Of a stretch of DNA of 64,000 nt, positions 57,501-64,000 are shown in pieces. The notes below the pieces were generated by a model. It ran no database searches. It was not told where the DNA came from and saw only the letters and a list, made by a program, of their open reading frames with translations. Both the position numbers and the translations under genes were made by a program. Positions within the stretch are counted from its first letter, which is position 1. Every line of letters starts with the position of its first letter. The DNA comes from Mycobacterium celatum (lineage in GTDB: Bacteria > Actinomycetota > Actinomycetes > Mycobacteriales > Mycobacteriaceae): contig NZ_LQOM01000046.1 in the NCBI RefSeq assembly GCF_002101595.1, positions 124,001 to 188,000 on the forward strand, read 5' to 3'.

Positions 57501-57855
57501 AACCGATCCGGTGCTGCTGGACTGGCTGGTCGGTCTGGCGTTTCCCTGCCAGCGGCCGTTCGGTCATCAAAACGGCGTCATCGAGGCGCCCAAGTGGCGG
57601 ATCCTGCCGGACCGGTTCGGCGCCGAGGCCAACTCTCCGGTGATGGACAACAACGGCGGTGGGCCGCTGGGTGTCACCGAGCTGCTGGACCGCGCCACCA
57701 CCGTGTCGACCTATCTGAAGGACGACTGGTTCCGCGACTGGGGCACACTGCAGCAGTTGACTCCGTACTACCCGGATGCGACGCCGGCCCGCCTCGACTT
57801 GGGCACGGCCACCCGCAGCGGGCTGTGGAGTCCCGCCCCCCTGCGCAAGACCTGA
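54553..57855 (+). CDS. embC: Arabinosyltransferase EmbC (Rv3793-like)
   Basis: GT-C arabinosyltransferase (GT53) of 1100 residues that elongates the arabinan of lipoarabinomannan; target of ethambutol. The N-terminal periplasmic domain (about 75-250) keeps LPVKQTTAELNWPQNG; the active-site acidic pair is Asp313-Asp314 in GANTADDGYILTMAR. About 15 membrane helices are followed by the carbohydrate-binding domain (from about 755) ending SPAPLRKT. The first 48 residues are variable; a GTG at 54598 is an alternative start. It overlaps aftA by one base. Unlike in M. tuberculosis it is not followed by embA. Confidence 0.95.
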   Translation: MANESAQAGQLRSSPVSRAVDDIDSSSDEAGAPPARGGERRQSTGVGANYRAARVVAVVAGLLGTLLAIATPLLPVKQTTAELNWPQNGVLASVEAPLIGYVATDLNITVPCQAAAELSKTKTVLLSTVPKQAPKAVDRGLLIERVNDDLLVIVRNTPVVVAPLSQVLSPACQKLTFTAHADKVTGEFVGLRQGPNAEHPGEPLRGERGGYDFRPQIVGVFTDLSGPAPPGLQLSATIDTRYSSAPTPLKLGAMILGVALTIAALVALHILDTSDSTRHRRFLPPRWWSISGLDALVTAVLVWWHFVGANTADDGYILTMARVSEHAGYMANYYRWFGTPEAPFGWYYDLLALWAHVTTASIWMRLPTLLMALACWWVISREVIPRLGDAVKHSRAAAWTAAGVFLAFWLPLNNGLRPEPIIALGILLTWCSVERAVATSRLLPVAVACIIGALTLFSGPTGIASIGALLVAIGPLRTILHRRTKRFGVLPLVAPILAAVSVTVILIFRDQTFAGEIQANMLKSAVGPSLSWFDEHIRYERLFMASPDGSVARRFAVLALLVALTVSVAMSLRKGRIPGTAAGPSRRIIGITIISFIAMMFTPTKWTHHFGVFAGLAGSLGALAAVAVTAAAMRSRRNRTMFAALVLFVVALSFASVNGWWYVSNFGVPWSNAFPEWHFGFTTVLLGLTVVVLLLAAWFHFVNNSESSERRLPRIMQSPLGIAAWFLVLFEVLSLTLGMTDQYPAWSVGRSNLQALTGKTCGMADDVLVEQDPNAGMLTPVGVALKDSLGAAFAEGFDPNGIPADVSADPVMERPGDRSFVSDDGMVTSSEAGTEGGTTAAPGINGSRARLPYNLDPARTPVLGSWRSGVQVPALLRSAWYRLPPRNEVGPLLVVSAAGRFDPGEVQVQWAGDDGKPAGSTGFADVGAAPAWRNLRAPLAALPDSATQVRVVATDDDLAPQHWIAVTPPRIPRLRTLQQVVGSTDPVLLDWLVGLAFPCQRPFGHQNGVIEAPKWRILPDRFGAEANSPVMDNNGGGPLGVTELLDRATTVSTYLKDDWFRDWGTLQQLTPYYPDATPARLDLGTATRSGLWSPAPLRKT

Positions 57856-57996
57856 ACCGGAACCGTTGCCCTTGCAGCGATCCGACCCTCTAAACTGTCG
57901 GTGGTTATCCGGACCTCAGCCAGCACGAAACCTTGGTCCTGTCTTCAGATGTGTAGGACGGGCATTGTTCATGACCCGCACTACCAAGAAGGCACC

Positions 57997-58390
57997 ATGG
58001 GCTCCGATACTGAGAGTTCTCGTCGTACACCACGCAGGTTGCGAGCGACCGCCGAGCGCACGGCTCGGCTGTAACCGTCTGCGTCGGCGGCGAAGTGGAC
58101 GCCAGCAATGAAACAGAGTGGCAGCACCTGCTGACCAACATGGCGGCCTGCGCCGTCGCGCCGGGGCCACTGATGGTCGACGTCTGCGACCTCGACTTCA
58201 TTGGCGCCGGCGCCTACGCCATGTTGGCTCACGAGGCGGAGCGGTCTAAACACCGCGGGTGCGCTTGTACCTGGTCAGCGATCGGCCGGAAACCACGCGC
58301 GCGGTTGCTGCCTGCGGACTGGATGAGTTGCTGCCCGTCGAGACAACGCTCGAGGCGGCAATGTCGCAGCTCACCGACAAAGTTCGGTAG
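57997..58390 (+). pseudogene. STAS-domain anti-sigma antagonist gene with two frameshifts
   Basis: The central frame encodes HGSAVTVCVGGEVDASNETE and then PLMVDVCDLDFIGAGAYAML, a STAS domain. At about 58255-58260 the frame breaks; one extra base restores the natural ending VRLYLVSDRPETTRAVAACG...LTDKVR with TAG at 58388. The start is also broken: the ATG at 57997 begins MGSDTESS in a different frame, and the central frame has a stop at 58011. So one-base changes at both ends separate three parts of one domain. It lies between embC and the debranching enzyme. Decay or assembly errors would explain it. Confidence 0.72.
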
Positions 58391-58469
58391 CTAGCCGGTT
58401 TGCGGACGTCCCAGCGGGGTATTCGGTCCCGGCTGTTGTGGCGACGCTAGGGAGAGTCGGGATTTATCG

Positions 58470-60662
58470 ATGAGCGAAATGACCAGCTCGGCAGTCGACC
58501 CGGCGGTGCGGCGCTGGCCCGGGGAGGCCTACCCGCTGGGTGCGACGTATGACGGCTCGGGCACCAACTTCGCGATCTTCAGTGAGGTAGCAGAAGGTGT
58601 GGAGCTGTGTCTTTTCGCCGACGACGGCGAAGAGACCAGGGTGGCACTGACCGAAGTCGACGGCTTCGTATGGCATGCCTTTCTGCCGGACGTTGCGCCC
58701 GGCCAGCGGTACGGATACCGGGTGCACGGTCCCTACGATCCGGCGGCAGGCCACCGGTGCAATCCGAACAAGTTGTTGCTGGATCCCTACGCCCGCGCGA
58801 TCGACGGCAACTTCGAGTGGGATCAGTCGCTGTTCGGTTACACCTTTGGCGATCCGGACAGCCGCAACGACGAGGACTCGGCGGCGCACATGCCGAAATC
58901 GGTAGTGATCAACCCATTTTTCGACTGGGACGCCGACCGTCCGCCCCGCCACGCCTACGCGGATACCGTCATTTACGAGGCACACGTCAAGGGCTTGACC
59001 CAAAGCCATCCCGACATCCCGGCGCCGCTTCGCGGAACATACGCCGGCATCGCCCATCCGGTGATCACCGAGCACCTGCAGAAATTAGGCATCACCGCGA
59101 TCGAGCTGATGCCGGTGCACCACTTCGCCAACGATTCCACGCTGCTCGACAAGGGATTGTCGAACTACTGGGGCTACAACAGCATTGGGTTCTTCGCCCC
59201 CGACTTCAAGTACGGCTCGGGCAGCAGCCCCGGCAGTCAGGTGAACGAGTTCAAGACCATGGTGCGCACGCTGCATGAAGCCGGCATCGAGGTCATCCTG
59301 GACGTGGTCTACAACCACACCGCCGAGGGCAATCACCTGGGGCCCACGATCTGTATGCGCGGGATCGACAACGCCGCCTACTACCGCCTGGTGGACGACG
59401 ATCCGCGTTACTACATGGACTACACCGGCTGCGGCAACAGCCTCAACGTCCGCCACCCACACTGCCTGCAACTGATCATGGACTCGTTGCGGTACTGGAT
59501 AACCGAGATGCACGTCGACGGGTTCCGCTTCGATCTGGCCTCGACGCTAGCCCGCGAGTTCTACGACGTCGACCGGCTGTCCACCTTTTTCGAGCTGGTG
59601 CAACAAGATCCGACCGTCAGCCAGGTCAAGCTGATCGCCGAACCGTGGGACGTCGGCCCCGGCGGCTACCAAGTCGGCAACTTCCCGCCGCAGTGGACCG
59701 AGTGGAACGGCAAGTATCGCGATACCGTGCGCGACTACTGGCGCGGGGAACCGGCCACCCTGGGTGAATACGCCTCGCGGCTGACCGGCTCGGCGGATCT
59801 GTACGAACGAACCGCGCGCCGGCCGGTGGCGTCGATCAACTTCGTCACCGCCCATGACGGGTTCACGCTACGAGACCTGGTGTCGTACAACGAAAAACAC
59901 AACGAGGCCAACGGCGAGAACAACCAGGACGGCGAATCTCACAACAGATCGTGGAACTGCGGGGTGGAGGGACCGACGGACGACTCCGACATCAACGCGC
60001 TGCGGTCGCGTCAGCAACGTAATTTCCTGGCCACGCTACTGTTGTCGCAAGGCGTTCCGATGATCTGCCACGGCGATGAACTGGGCCGCTCGCAAGGCGG
60101 CAACAACAACGGTTTCTGCCAGGACAACGAGACGACATGGATTCAGTGGGACAAGGCCGACGCTGAACTCATCGACTTCACGGCGACGGTGTCGGCGCTT
60201 CGTGCCGCGCATCCGGTCTTTCGCCGCCGCCGCTTCTTCGACGGACGGCCGGTGCGCCGGCGCGGCGCACCGGGCCTGCCGGACATTTCCTGGTTCAAGC
60301 CAGACGGATCGGAGATGGGCGACGACGACTGGGACGCCGGTTTCGGCAAGGCGATCGCCGTGTACCTCAATGGCGTAGGAATTCCCGACCGCGATGCTCG
60401 CGGTGAGCGGGTGAGTGACGACTCGTTCTTCCTGTGCTTCAACGCCCACCATGAGCCGATCGATTTCGTGCTGCCTGCACGGGAATTCAGCCCGGCGTGG
60501 CAGGTAGTGCTCGACACTGCGACGGCCGATCTCGACGACGACAATCCGCGCGAATGCGGCACGGTTGTGCCGTTGCAGTCCCGGGCGATGGTCGTGCTGC
60601 AAGCCGCTCAAATCCCCACAGGTGCTTTCGATCAACACCAACCACAGGAAGGTCAACGATGA
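58470..60662 (+). CDS. glgX: Glycogen debranching enzyme GlgX/TreX-type
   Basis: A 730-residue GH13 isoamylase-type enzyme that cleaves alpha-1,6 branches in glycogen or makes linear glucans for the TreY/TreZ trehalose route. It has an N-terminal CBM48 (about 15-110), and a (beta/alpha)8 barrel with nucleophile Asp355 (GFRFDLAS), acid Glu391 (IAEPWD) and Asp463 (AHDGF). It includes DVVYNHTAEGNHLGPT. ATG 58470 is preceded by GGGAGAG. Its stop overlaps the lipoprotein ATG (ATGA). M. tuberculosis has its treX elsewhere with treY and treZ; this copy lies between embC and embA. Confidence 0.93.
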   Translation: MSEMTSSAVDPAVRRWPGEAYPLGATYDGSGTNFAIFSEVAEGVELCLFADDGEETRVALTEVDGFVWHAFLPDVAPGQRYGYRVHGPYDPAAGHRCNPNKLLLDPYARAIDGNFEWDQSLFGYTFGDPDSRNDEDSAAHMPKSVVINPFFDWDADRPPRHAYADTVIYEAHVKGLTQSHPDIPAPLRGTYAGIAHPVITEHLQKLGITAIELMPVHHFANDSTLLDKGLSNYWGYNSIGFFAPDFKYGSGSSPGSQVNEFKTMVRTLHEAGIEVILDVVYNHTAEGNHLGPTICMRGIDNAAYYRLVDDDPRYYMDYTGCGNSLNVRHPHCLQLIMDSLRYWITEMHVDGFRFDLASTLAREFYDVDRLSTFFELVQQDPTVSQVKLIAEPWDVGPGGYQVGNFPPQWTEWNGKYRDTVRDYWRGEPATLGEYASRLTGSADLYERTARRPVASINFVTAHDGFTLRDLVSYNEKHNEANGENNQDGESHNRSWNCGVEGPTDDSDINALRSRQQRNFLATLLLSQGVPMICHGDELGRSQGGNNNGFCQDNETTWIQWDKADAELIDFTATVSALRAAHPVFRRRRFFDGRPVRRRGAPGLPDISWFKPDGSEMGDDDWDAGFGKAIAVYLNGVGIPDRDARGERVSDDSFFLCFNAHHEPIDFVLPAREFSPAWQVVLDTATADLDDDNPRECGTVVPLQSRAMVVLQAAQIPTGAFDQHQPQEGQR

Positions 60663-60937
60663 AACCTATTGCATGCGCGGCGATCGCGGTCACCATGTTG
60701 CTGTTCAGCGGATGCTCAGCCTCAGAAGTTGTGAACACCGGCGGCGACACCAAGTGCAAGGACTTCACCAGCCAGGACGAGAAAAAGCGAGACGAAGAGA
60801 TCAGCAAGATGCTCAAGGACAAGAACGGGTCGCAGCCCAGCGAACTCCAGATCTCGACGACTCGCCTGTCCGTGACGACCTATTGTCAAACAGTCGGCAA
60901 GCAAGACAGCAAGGTCTCCGAGGCGCCGCACGGCTGA
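60659..60937 (+). CDS. Small lipoprotein, HdeA-like
   Basis: A 92-residue lipoprotein. The signal peptide ends in lipobox LFSGC (acylated Cys19). The mature part has KCKDFTSQDEKKRDEEISKM and a second Cys in TTYCQTVG, which matches the spacing in the HdeA/HdeB acid-chaperone family (cysteines joined by a disulfide across a helical bundle). Such a protein could prevent aggregation under acid stress, but the similarity is judged by eye only. The start overlaps the glgX stop (ATGA), so translation of a debranching enzyme and a lipoprotein is coupled. Confidence 0.65.
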   Translation: MKPIACAAIAVTMLLFSGCSASEVVNTGGDTKCKDFTSQDEKKRDEEISKMLKDKNGSQPSELQISTTRLSVTTYCQTVGKQDSKVSEAPHG

Positions 60938-60959
60938 TCACCCTGAAAGAAGGTTCGCA

Positions 60960-61187
60960 ATGTTGCATTCGCTGATTCTCGCCGCCCAGGCAGACCCTCA
61001 AGCCGCGGGCCTCATTTTGCGGGGTATCAAGGGGATATTCGTTGCCATCGGAAGCATCATCGCCGCGATCGTGTGCGGGCTGATTGCCGGCATGAAGGGA
61101 CGCAACCCGTTCGGCTGGGGCATCCTGGGTCTGTTCTTCAGCATCATCACGCTCATCGTCGTCATCGTCATTCCCAGCAAGAAGTGA
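60960..61187 (+). CDS. Small membrane protein, hypothetical
   Basis: A 75-residue protein with two hydrophobic helices (GIFVAIGSIIAAIVCGLIAG and GWGILGLFFSIITLIVVIVI) separated by MKGRNPF, and basic ends. The RNPFGWGILGLFF stretch resembles small phage- and plasmid-like superinfection or membrane proteins found in actinobacteria. ATG 60960 has GAAGG nine bases upstream. It lies 22 bases after the lipoprotein gene on the same strand and 14 bases from the convergent ESX-type gene. No function is assigned. Confidence 0.68.
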   Translation: MLHSLILAAQADPQAAGLILRGIKGIFVAIGSIIAAIVCGLIAGMKGRNPFGWGILGLFFSIITLIVVIVIPSKK

Positions 61188-61201
61188 TGACGCGCTTGGC
61201 A

Positions 61202-61519
61202 TTAGCCCGGATGCATCTGCCCGTCGAGGTGGCCGCCTTCTTGCCGGTCGGTGGCCTCGTACTGGGCAGCGGCTGAATCCAGTTTCCCGGCAAGGTCATG
61301 CGACACCGCTTGCATGCCCTTAGCCGCCTTGGTGCGGGACTGTTCAGCGGCCAATACCGCCGCAGCGGTCAACGAGCACACCAAGCCGTGTGAGCTGCCG
61401 ACATTCACGCCGGTGCCCCGGGTCGCCATATCGGCTGCGGCGACATCGCTGGCGACCTGGCGATGCTGAGTCGACAACTTGCGCAAATCGCCGGGACTTA
61501 CCTGTAATTCGCCGCCCAT
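61202..61519 (-). CDS. Type VII secretion target, EspC-like (DUF2580)
   Basis: A 105-residue protein of the ESX secretion target group (PF10824). It reads MGGELQVSPGDLRKLSTQHR at the start, then LAAEQSRTKAAKGMQAVSHDLAGKL, giving two amphipathic helices, with C-terminal YEATDRQEGGHLDG. The final part fits the YxxxD/E secretion signal (YEATD). EspC-type proteins are secreted together with an EspA-type partner, and the gene upstream on this strand is such a partner, 23 bases away. It is outside any ESX locus here. Confidence 0.85.
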   Translation of the reverse strand: MGGELQVSPGDLRKLSTQHRQVASDVAAADMATRGTGVNVGSSHGLVCSLTAAAVLAAEQSRTKAAKGMQAVSHDLAGKLDSAAAQYEATDRQEGGHLDGQMHPG

Positions 61520-61542
61520 GCGTAATTCCTTTCTGCGGTGGG

Positions 61543-62286
61543 CTACTGGGCGCCGGTCGGATGCGCGTCGGCCGCGATGCGGTCGTATCCGGCGCCAGCC
61601 CGTCGGATCAGCGTCGCATTGTGCGCGGCGTCGGAAGTCATGCGTTCAAACGCTTGAAGGCAGGGAGGCAAGGTGGCGGCGACGGCAGCGACTTGGATGC
61701 CGAGCGAGACTGCTTCGCCGCTGCCCGGCGGGATATTCCAAAGCATCGCGGTCAATGCCGGGATGATGGACAGCGTGAGGACGGTCGAGTTGTGGTCGAT
61801 TGTTTCCCTTGTCTTCTCGACCTGCTCGGACTCGCGGTGCAGGACTTCTTTCACCGTCTTGTCATTTTCCGCCATCTCGGCCGCGCGCTGCTGCTGCTCT
61901 TTGTTTCGCTCGCCGTATGTTTCCGACGCGGACCCCTCCCAGCTGTCCGGCGGGTGGGTAGATCCCAGCGTTTCGCCGATCCGATTGAATGCGTTAGCGC
62001 CCTTCGCAAATCCGTTTCCCGTTTCCGGGTCTCCAAATCCGAGCATGTTGGCCATGGCCATCATTGCCAGCAGCCCGTTTTCGATCACGGGCAGTTCTGC
62101 GGCTTCGGGGATGGTCGCGCCCAGCTTTTTGCCGAGTTGCGTCCCCAAGGTGTGGGTGAAACCGACAAAGTCAGCACCGATTCCTGTCAGCGACCACGCG
62201 GTGTCCTTCTCGACGCCTTTTGGGTGGTCGTAGGCAAGACCCTTCCAAAAGTTGAAACTCTCGTAGATGTCCCTGAGGTCGCCCAC
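61543..62286 (-). CDS. EspA/EspE-like ESX-associated protein
   Basis: A 247-residue protein of the EspA/EspE-type family. The WxG-like SWEGSASETYGERN turn (near residue 115-128) between helices and the following QQQRAAEMAENDKTVKEVLH fit ESX substrates. Two hydrophobic stretches (LAMMAMANMLGFG and TVLTLSIIPALTAML) occur. The GTG at 62286 starts VGDLRDIYESFNFWKG. It is followed by the EspC-like gene and is preceded by a membrane protein gene 92 bases upstream. Function is unknown; secretion is inferred from the family. Confidence 0.82.
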   Translation of the reverse strand: MGDLRDIYESFNFWKGLAYDHPKGVEKDTAWSLTGIGADFVGFTHTLGTQLGKKLGATIPEAAELPVIENGLLAMMAMANMLGFGDPETGNGFAKGANAFNRIGETLGSTHPPDSWEGSASETYGERNKEQQQRAAEMAENDKTVKEVLHRESEQVEKTRETIDHNSTVLTLSIIPALTAMLWNIPPGSGEAVSLGIQVAAVAATLPPCLQAFERMTSDAAHNATLIRRAGAGYDRIAADAHPTGAQ

Positions 62287-62378
62287 GCAAAATCCCCTCG
62301 CCGAAGCACCTGGCTAGCGCAACTATCGCTCAGGCTACCAATCCTCGGATGGGTTGCCTCACACGAAATGCCAGTCAG

Positions 62379-63206
62379 TCAAGCCTCGAACTGCGCATCC
62401 CGCAATCGCTGTAATGCTCGGCCGTCCGTCAGCTCGACCCGGTAACCGGGGTGCTGCCAATAGAACCGCACCACCTCTCTCAGCGCATCGCCATCGGTCG
62501 CGTAAAGGCCCGCCTGCTTCACGGTCATCAGTTTCCCGTTAGCCATCGCGATGGTGATGGGGCACAACGCGTAAGCATGCGAGAAAGTGAGCTTGAACGG
62601 ACCCCAACCATAGGAACGCTTCGGAGCCACGTCGGTGACTGCGGTGACGTCGGACCACGTACCTCTCTTGGCAACGAGGCCTTCCGCGAAAACAAATCCC
62701 TGCGGGGTCAGTCGTACATAGCCCCCGCCCCGGCGTTTGATCATCAGCCACACCAAAACGGCGCATACCAACGCGGGGCCACCGAACATGATCAAGTAAT
62801 CGCGATGGAGTTCTTCAGGAAAAGGCACAGTCACTATGTGCAGGTGTCCGAGGACTGCCCAGGATCCCAAGACCACGGCCGCGTCGAGCATCAGGACCGC
62901 ACTAAGCACGTCGAGACGCCGATCGAGACGCAGCGTTGTACCGGACGAGTCCGCCATAGCGCGTGGCGCAAACCTCGCGATGTACAGCCACTGAACGAAC
63001 GGGATGACGCACAACGTCGTCGCACCGACCAGCAAGGCTGTCAGCAAATAGCGGCCATGTACCACAGCAACAATTGCTGCTCCCGCACAGAACACCGCAG
63101 TGCCGCCCGACAAAGAAAGAGCAAGCCTTCGCAGTATTTTGTTTTGCCTGGCTCGGTCGCTTTCTTGGTCGGCCGGCGAAACATGACTCGTGTGCGGGTC
63201 GGTCAC
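62379..63206 (-). CDS. Membrane protein, ESX-cassette associated hypothetical
   Basis: A 275-residue protein with four hydrophobic helices (near residues 28-52, 54-74, 100-122, 138-158), then a C-terminal cytoplasmic domain (about 160-275; YVRLTPQGFVFAEGLVAKRG) that resembles PH-like domains of bacterial membrane proteins. GTG start at 63206. It is the first gene of the three on this strand (membrane protein, EspA/E-like, EspC-like) and may anchor or regulate the secreted pair. Nothing about its specific role can be read from sequence. It is divergent from embA, 138 bases apart. Confidence 0.72.
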   Translation of the reverse strand: MTDPHTSHVSPADQESDRARQNKILRRLALSLSGGTAVFCAGAAIVAVVHGRYLLTALLVGATTLCVIPFVQWLYIARFAPRAMADSSGTTLRLDRRLDVLSAVLMLDAAVVLGSWAVLGHLHIVTVPFPEELHRDYLIMFGGPALVCAVLVWLMIKRRGGGYVRLTPQGFVFAEGLVAKRGTWSDVTAVTDVAPKRSYGWGPFKLTFSHAYALCPITIAMANGKLMTVKQAGLYATDGDALREVVRFYWQHPGYRVELTDGRALQRLRDAQFEA

Positions 63207-63344
63207 GGTCGGAGTTTATCGCCGGTGATCCGCCGTTCCGGGCAGCATCGTCAGCAGCCATAGCACCGTCCTATTTGTCCGGGTCCTCAGCGCGCCGCGC
63301 GGCGGCGAGCATCGTCGCAGGACGGTCGCCTACGATCGACCCTC

Positions 63345-64000
63345 GTGCCCCACGACGACGATGAGCGATCGACGCAGCGAATCGCGCGGCTGATCGCCGT
63401 CGTCGCGGGAATCGCCGGGGTACTGCTGTGCGGCGTGGTGCCGCTGCTTCCGGTCAAACAGACCACCGCGACGGTCCTCTGGCCGCAGGGCAGCAAAGAC
63501 GGCCACGTCACCGACATCACCGCGCCGCTGGTGTCGGGCGCGCCGCGGGCGTTGGACATCTCCATCCCCTGCCAGGCGATCGCCACTCTTCCCGCCGGCG
63601 GCGGCCTGGTTCTCTCGACGCTGCCCTCCGACGGTTTCGAGACCGGCAAGAACGGGCTGTTCGTCCGCGCTAACAAAGACAGCGTCGTCGTCGCGTTCCG
63701 TGACACGGTGGCCGCGGTCGCGCCGCGCCCCGCAATCGCCGCCGGCGCCTGCAGTGTGCTGCACATCTGGGCCGACGCAGGCGGTGCGGCCGCGGATTTC
63801 GTCGGGATCCCCGGCGCGGCTGGCAAACTCGCGCCGGAGAAGAAGCCTCAGGTTGGCGGCGTCTTCACCGATCTCAAGGTGCCCGCCCAACCGGGGCTGT
63901 CGGTCCGCGTCGACATCGACACCCGGTTCATCACCGCCCCGACCATGCTGAAGAAGGCCGTGATGGGCCTGGGCGCGCTGTCGGTCCTGACCGCGCTCGT
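63345..64000 (+). CDS. embA: Arabinosyltransferase EmbA, N-terminal part (cut by window edge)
   Basis: The first 218 codons of embA, running out of the window. GTG 63345 starts VPHDDDERSTQRIARL, followed by a membrane helix, VPLLPVKQTTATVLWPQG (Emb signature), and the periplasmic domain with ALDISIPCQAIATLPAGGGL and KKPQVGGVFTDLKVPAQPGL. EmbA with EmbB branches the arabinan of arabinogalactan and is an ethambutol target. It has its own upstream region of 138 bases shared with the divergent membrane protein gene, because embC lies 5.5 kb away. Membrane helices of the catalytic part are outside the window. Confidence 0.94.
   Translation, partial: MPHDDDERSTQRIARLIAVVAGIAGVLLCGVVPLLPVKQTTATVLWPQGSKDGHVTDITAPLVSGAPRALDISIPCQAIATLPAGGGLVLSTLPSDGFETGKNGLFVRANKDSVVVAFRDTVAAVAPRPAIAAGACSVLHIWADAGGAAADFVGIPGAAGKLAPEKKPQVGGVFTDLKVPAQPGLSVRVDIDTRFITAPTMLKKAVMGLGALSVLTAL

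Noticed and set aside
57997..58390. Intact short STAS gene starting within the central frame
   Set aside because: A start inside the domain would lose the first strand, and the frame still ends wrongly after residue 65; the natural C-terminus lies in another frame.

Overview
This is a high-GC mycobacterial chromosome segment, most probably from a non-tuberculous species. Much of the gene order matches Mycobacterium tuberculosis, roughly Rv3717 and then Rv3752c to Rv3794: tadA, tyrA, proZWVX, lpqH, tcrXY, hisC2, echA21, lipE, Rv3777 to Rv3783, Rv3788, Rv3789, dprE1, dprE2, aftA, embC and the start of embA. Ortholog names come from recalled protein families and gene order; no database search was run.

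Layout. 1-1743: the 5' end of a mycobacterial DUF7159-type gene, a peptidoglycan amidase and a beta-lactamase-fold protein. 1794-8925: tRNA-Ser(CGA), tadA with its partner, tyrA, a glycolipid-binding-domain protein, a complete ProU/OpuC-type ABC transporter, a LapA-like membrane protein and a histidine phosphatase. 9003-13697: an accessory catabolic block (small-molecule kinase, SDR, acyl-CoA dehydrogenase, TetR, quinone reductase). 13703-22352: alkylsulfatase, LpqH, two membrane glycosyltransferases, TcrXY and small membrane or repeat proteins. 22397-26375: methyltransferase, YjbR-like protein, a SnoaL-like gene broken by a stop codon, and a second kinase/acyl-CoA dehydrogenase pair. 26378-31464: a stressosome-type partner-switching cluster (RsbV-, RsbR-, RsbS-, RsbT-, RsbX- and RsbU/W-like). 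31466-33126: an M20 peptidase and an epoxide-hydrolase-like protein. 33127-34251: a small island-like region with an HTH gene and its palindromic operator, followed by tRNA-Arg and tRNA-Ser. 34338-44015: hisC2, echA21, a Rv2629-type ribosome factor, a double-DivIVA protein, lipE, a VapBC-type module, tRNA-Ser, MarR, quinone reductase and a degenerate class V aminotransferase. 44125-57855: the cell-wall arabinogalactan locus. 57856-63206: genes lying between embC and embA (a frameshifted STAS gene, a glycogen debranching enzyme, an HdeA-like lipoprotein and an ESX-substrate-like cassette). 63345-64000: the 5' part of embA.

Function. The right third makes and exports galactan (GlfT1, Wzt/Wzm) and supplies and transfers arabinose (DprE1/DprE2, AftA, EmbC, EmbA). 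The middle carries environmental sensing (TcrXY, stressosome) and acyl-CoA metabolism. Many genes are joined by 1-4 nt stop/start overlaps, indicating operons with translational coupling.

The most notable points are the complete stressosome-like operon; two loci pairing an APH-type kinase with an acyl-CoA dehydrogenase, one with an SDR, which recalls 4-hydroxyacid (levulinate-type) catabolism; the 5.5-kb block splitting embC from embA; two genes carrying inactivating mutations; a tiny PPERLTPAE-repeat protein; and an HTH gene whose start codon region is a perfect CTAG-containing palindrome.
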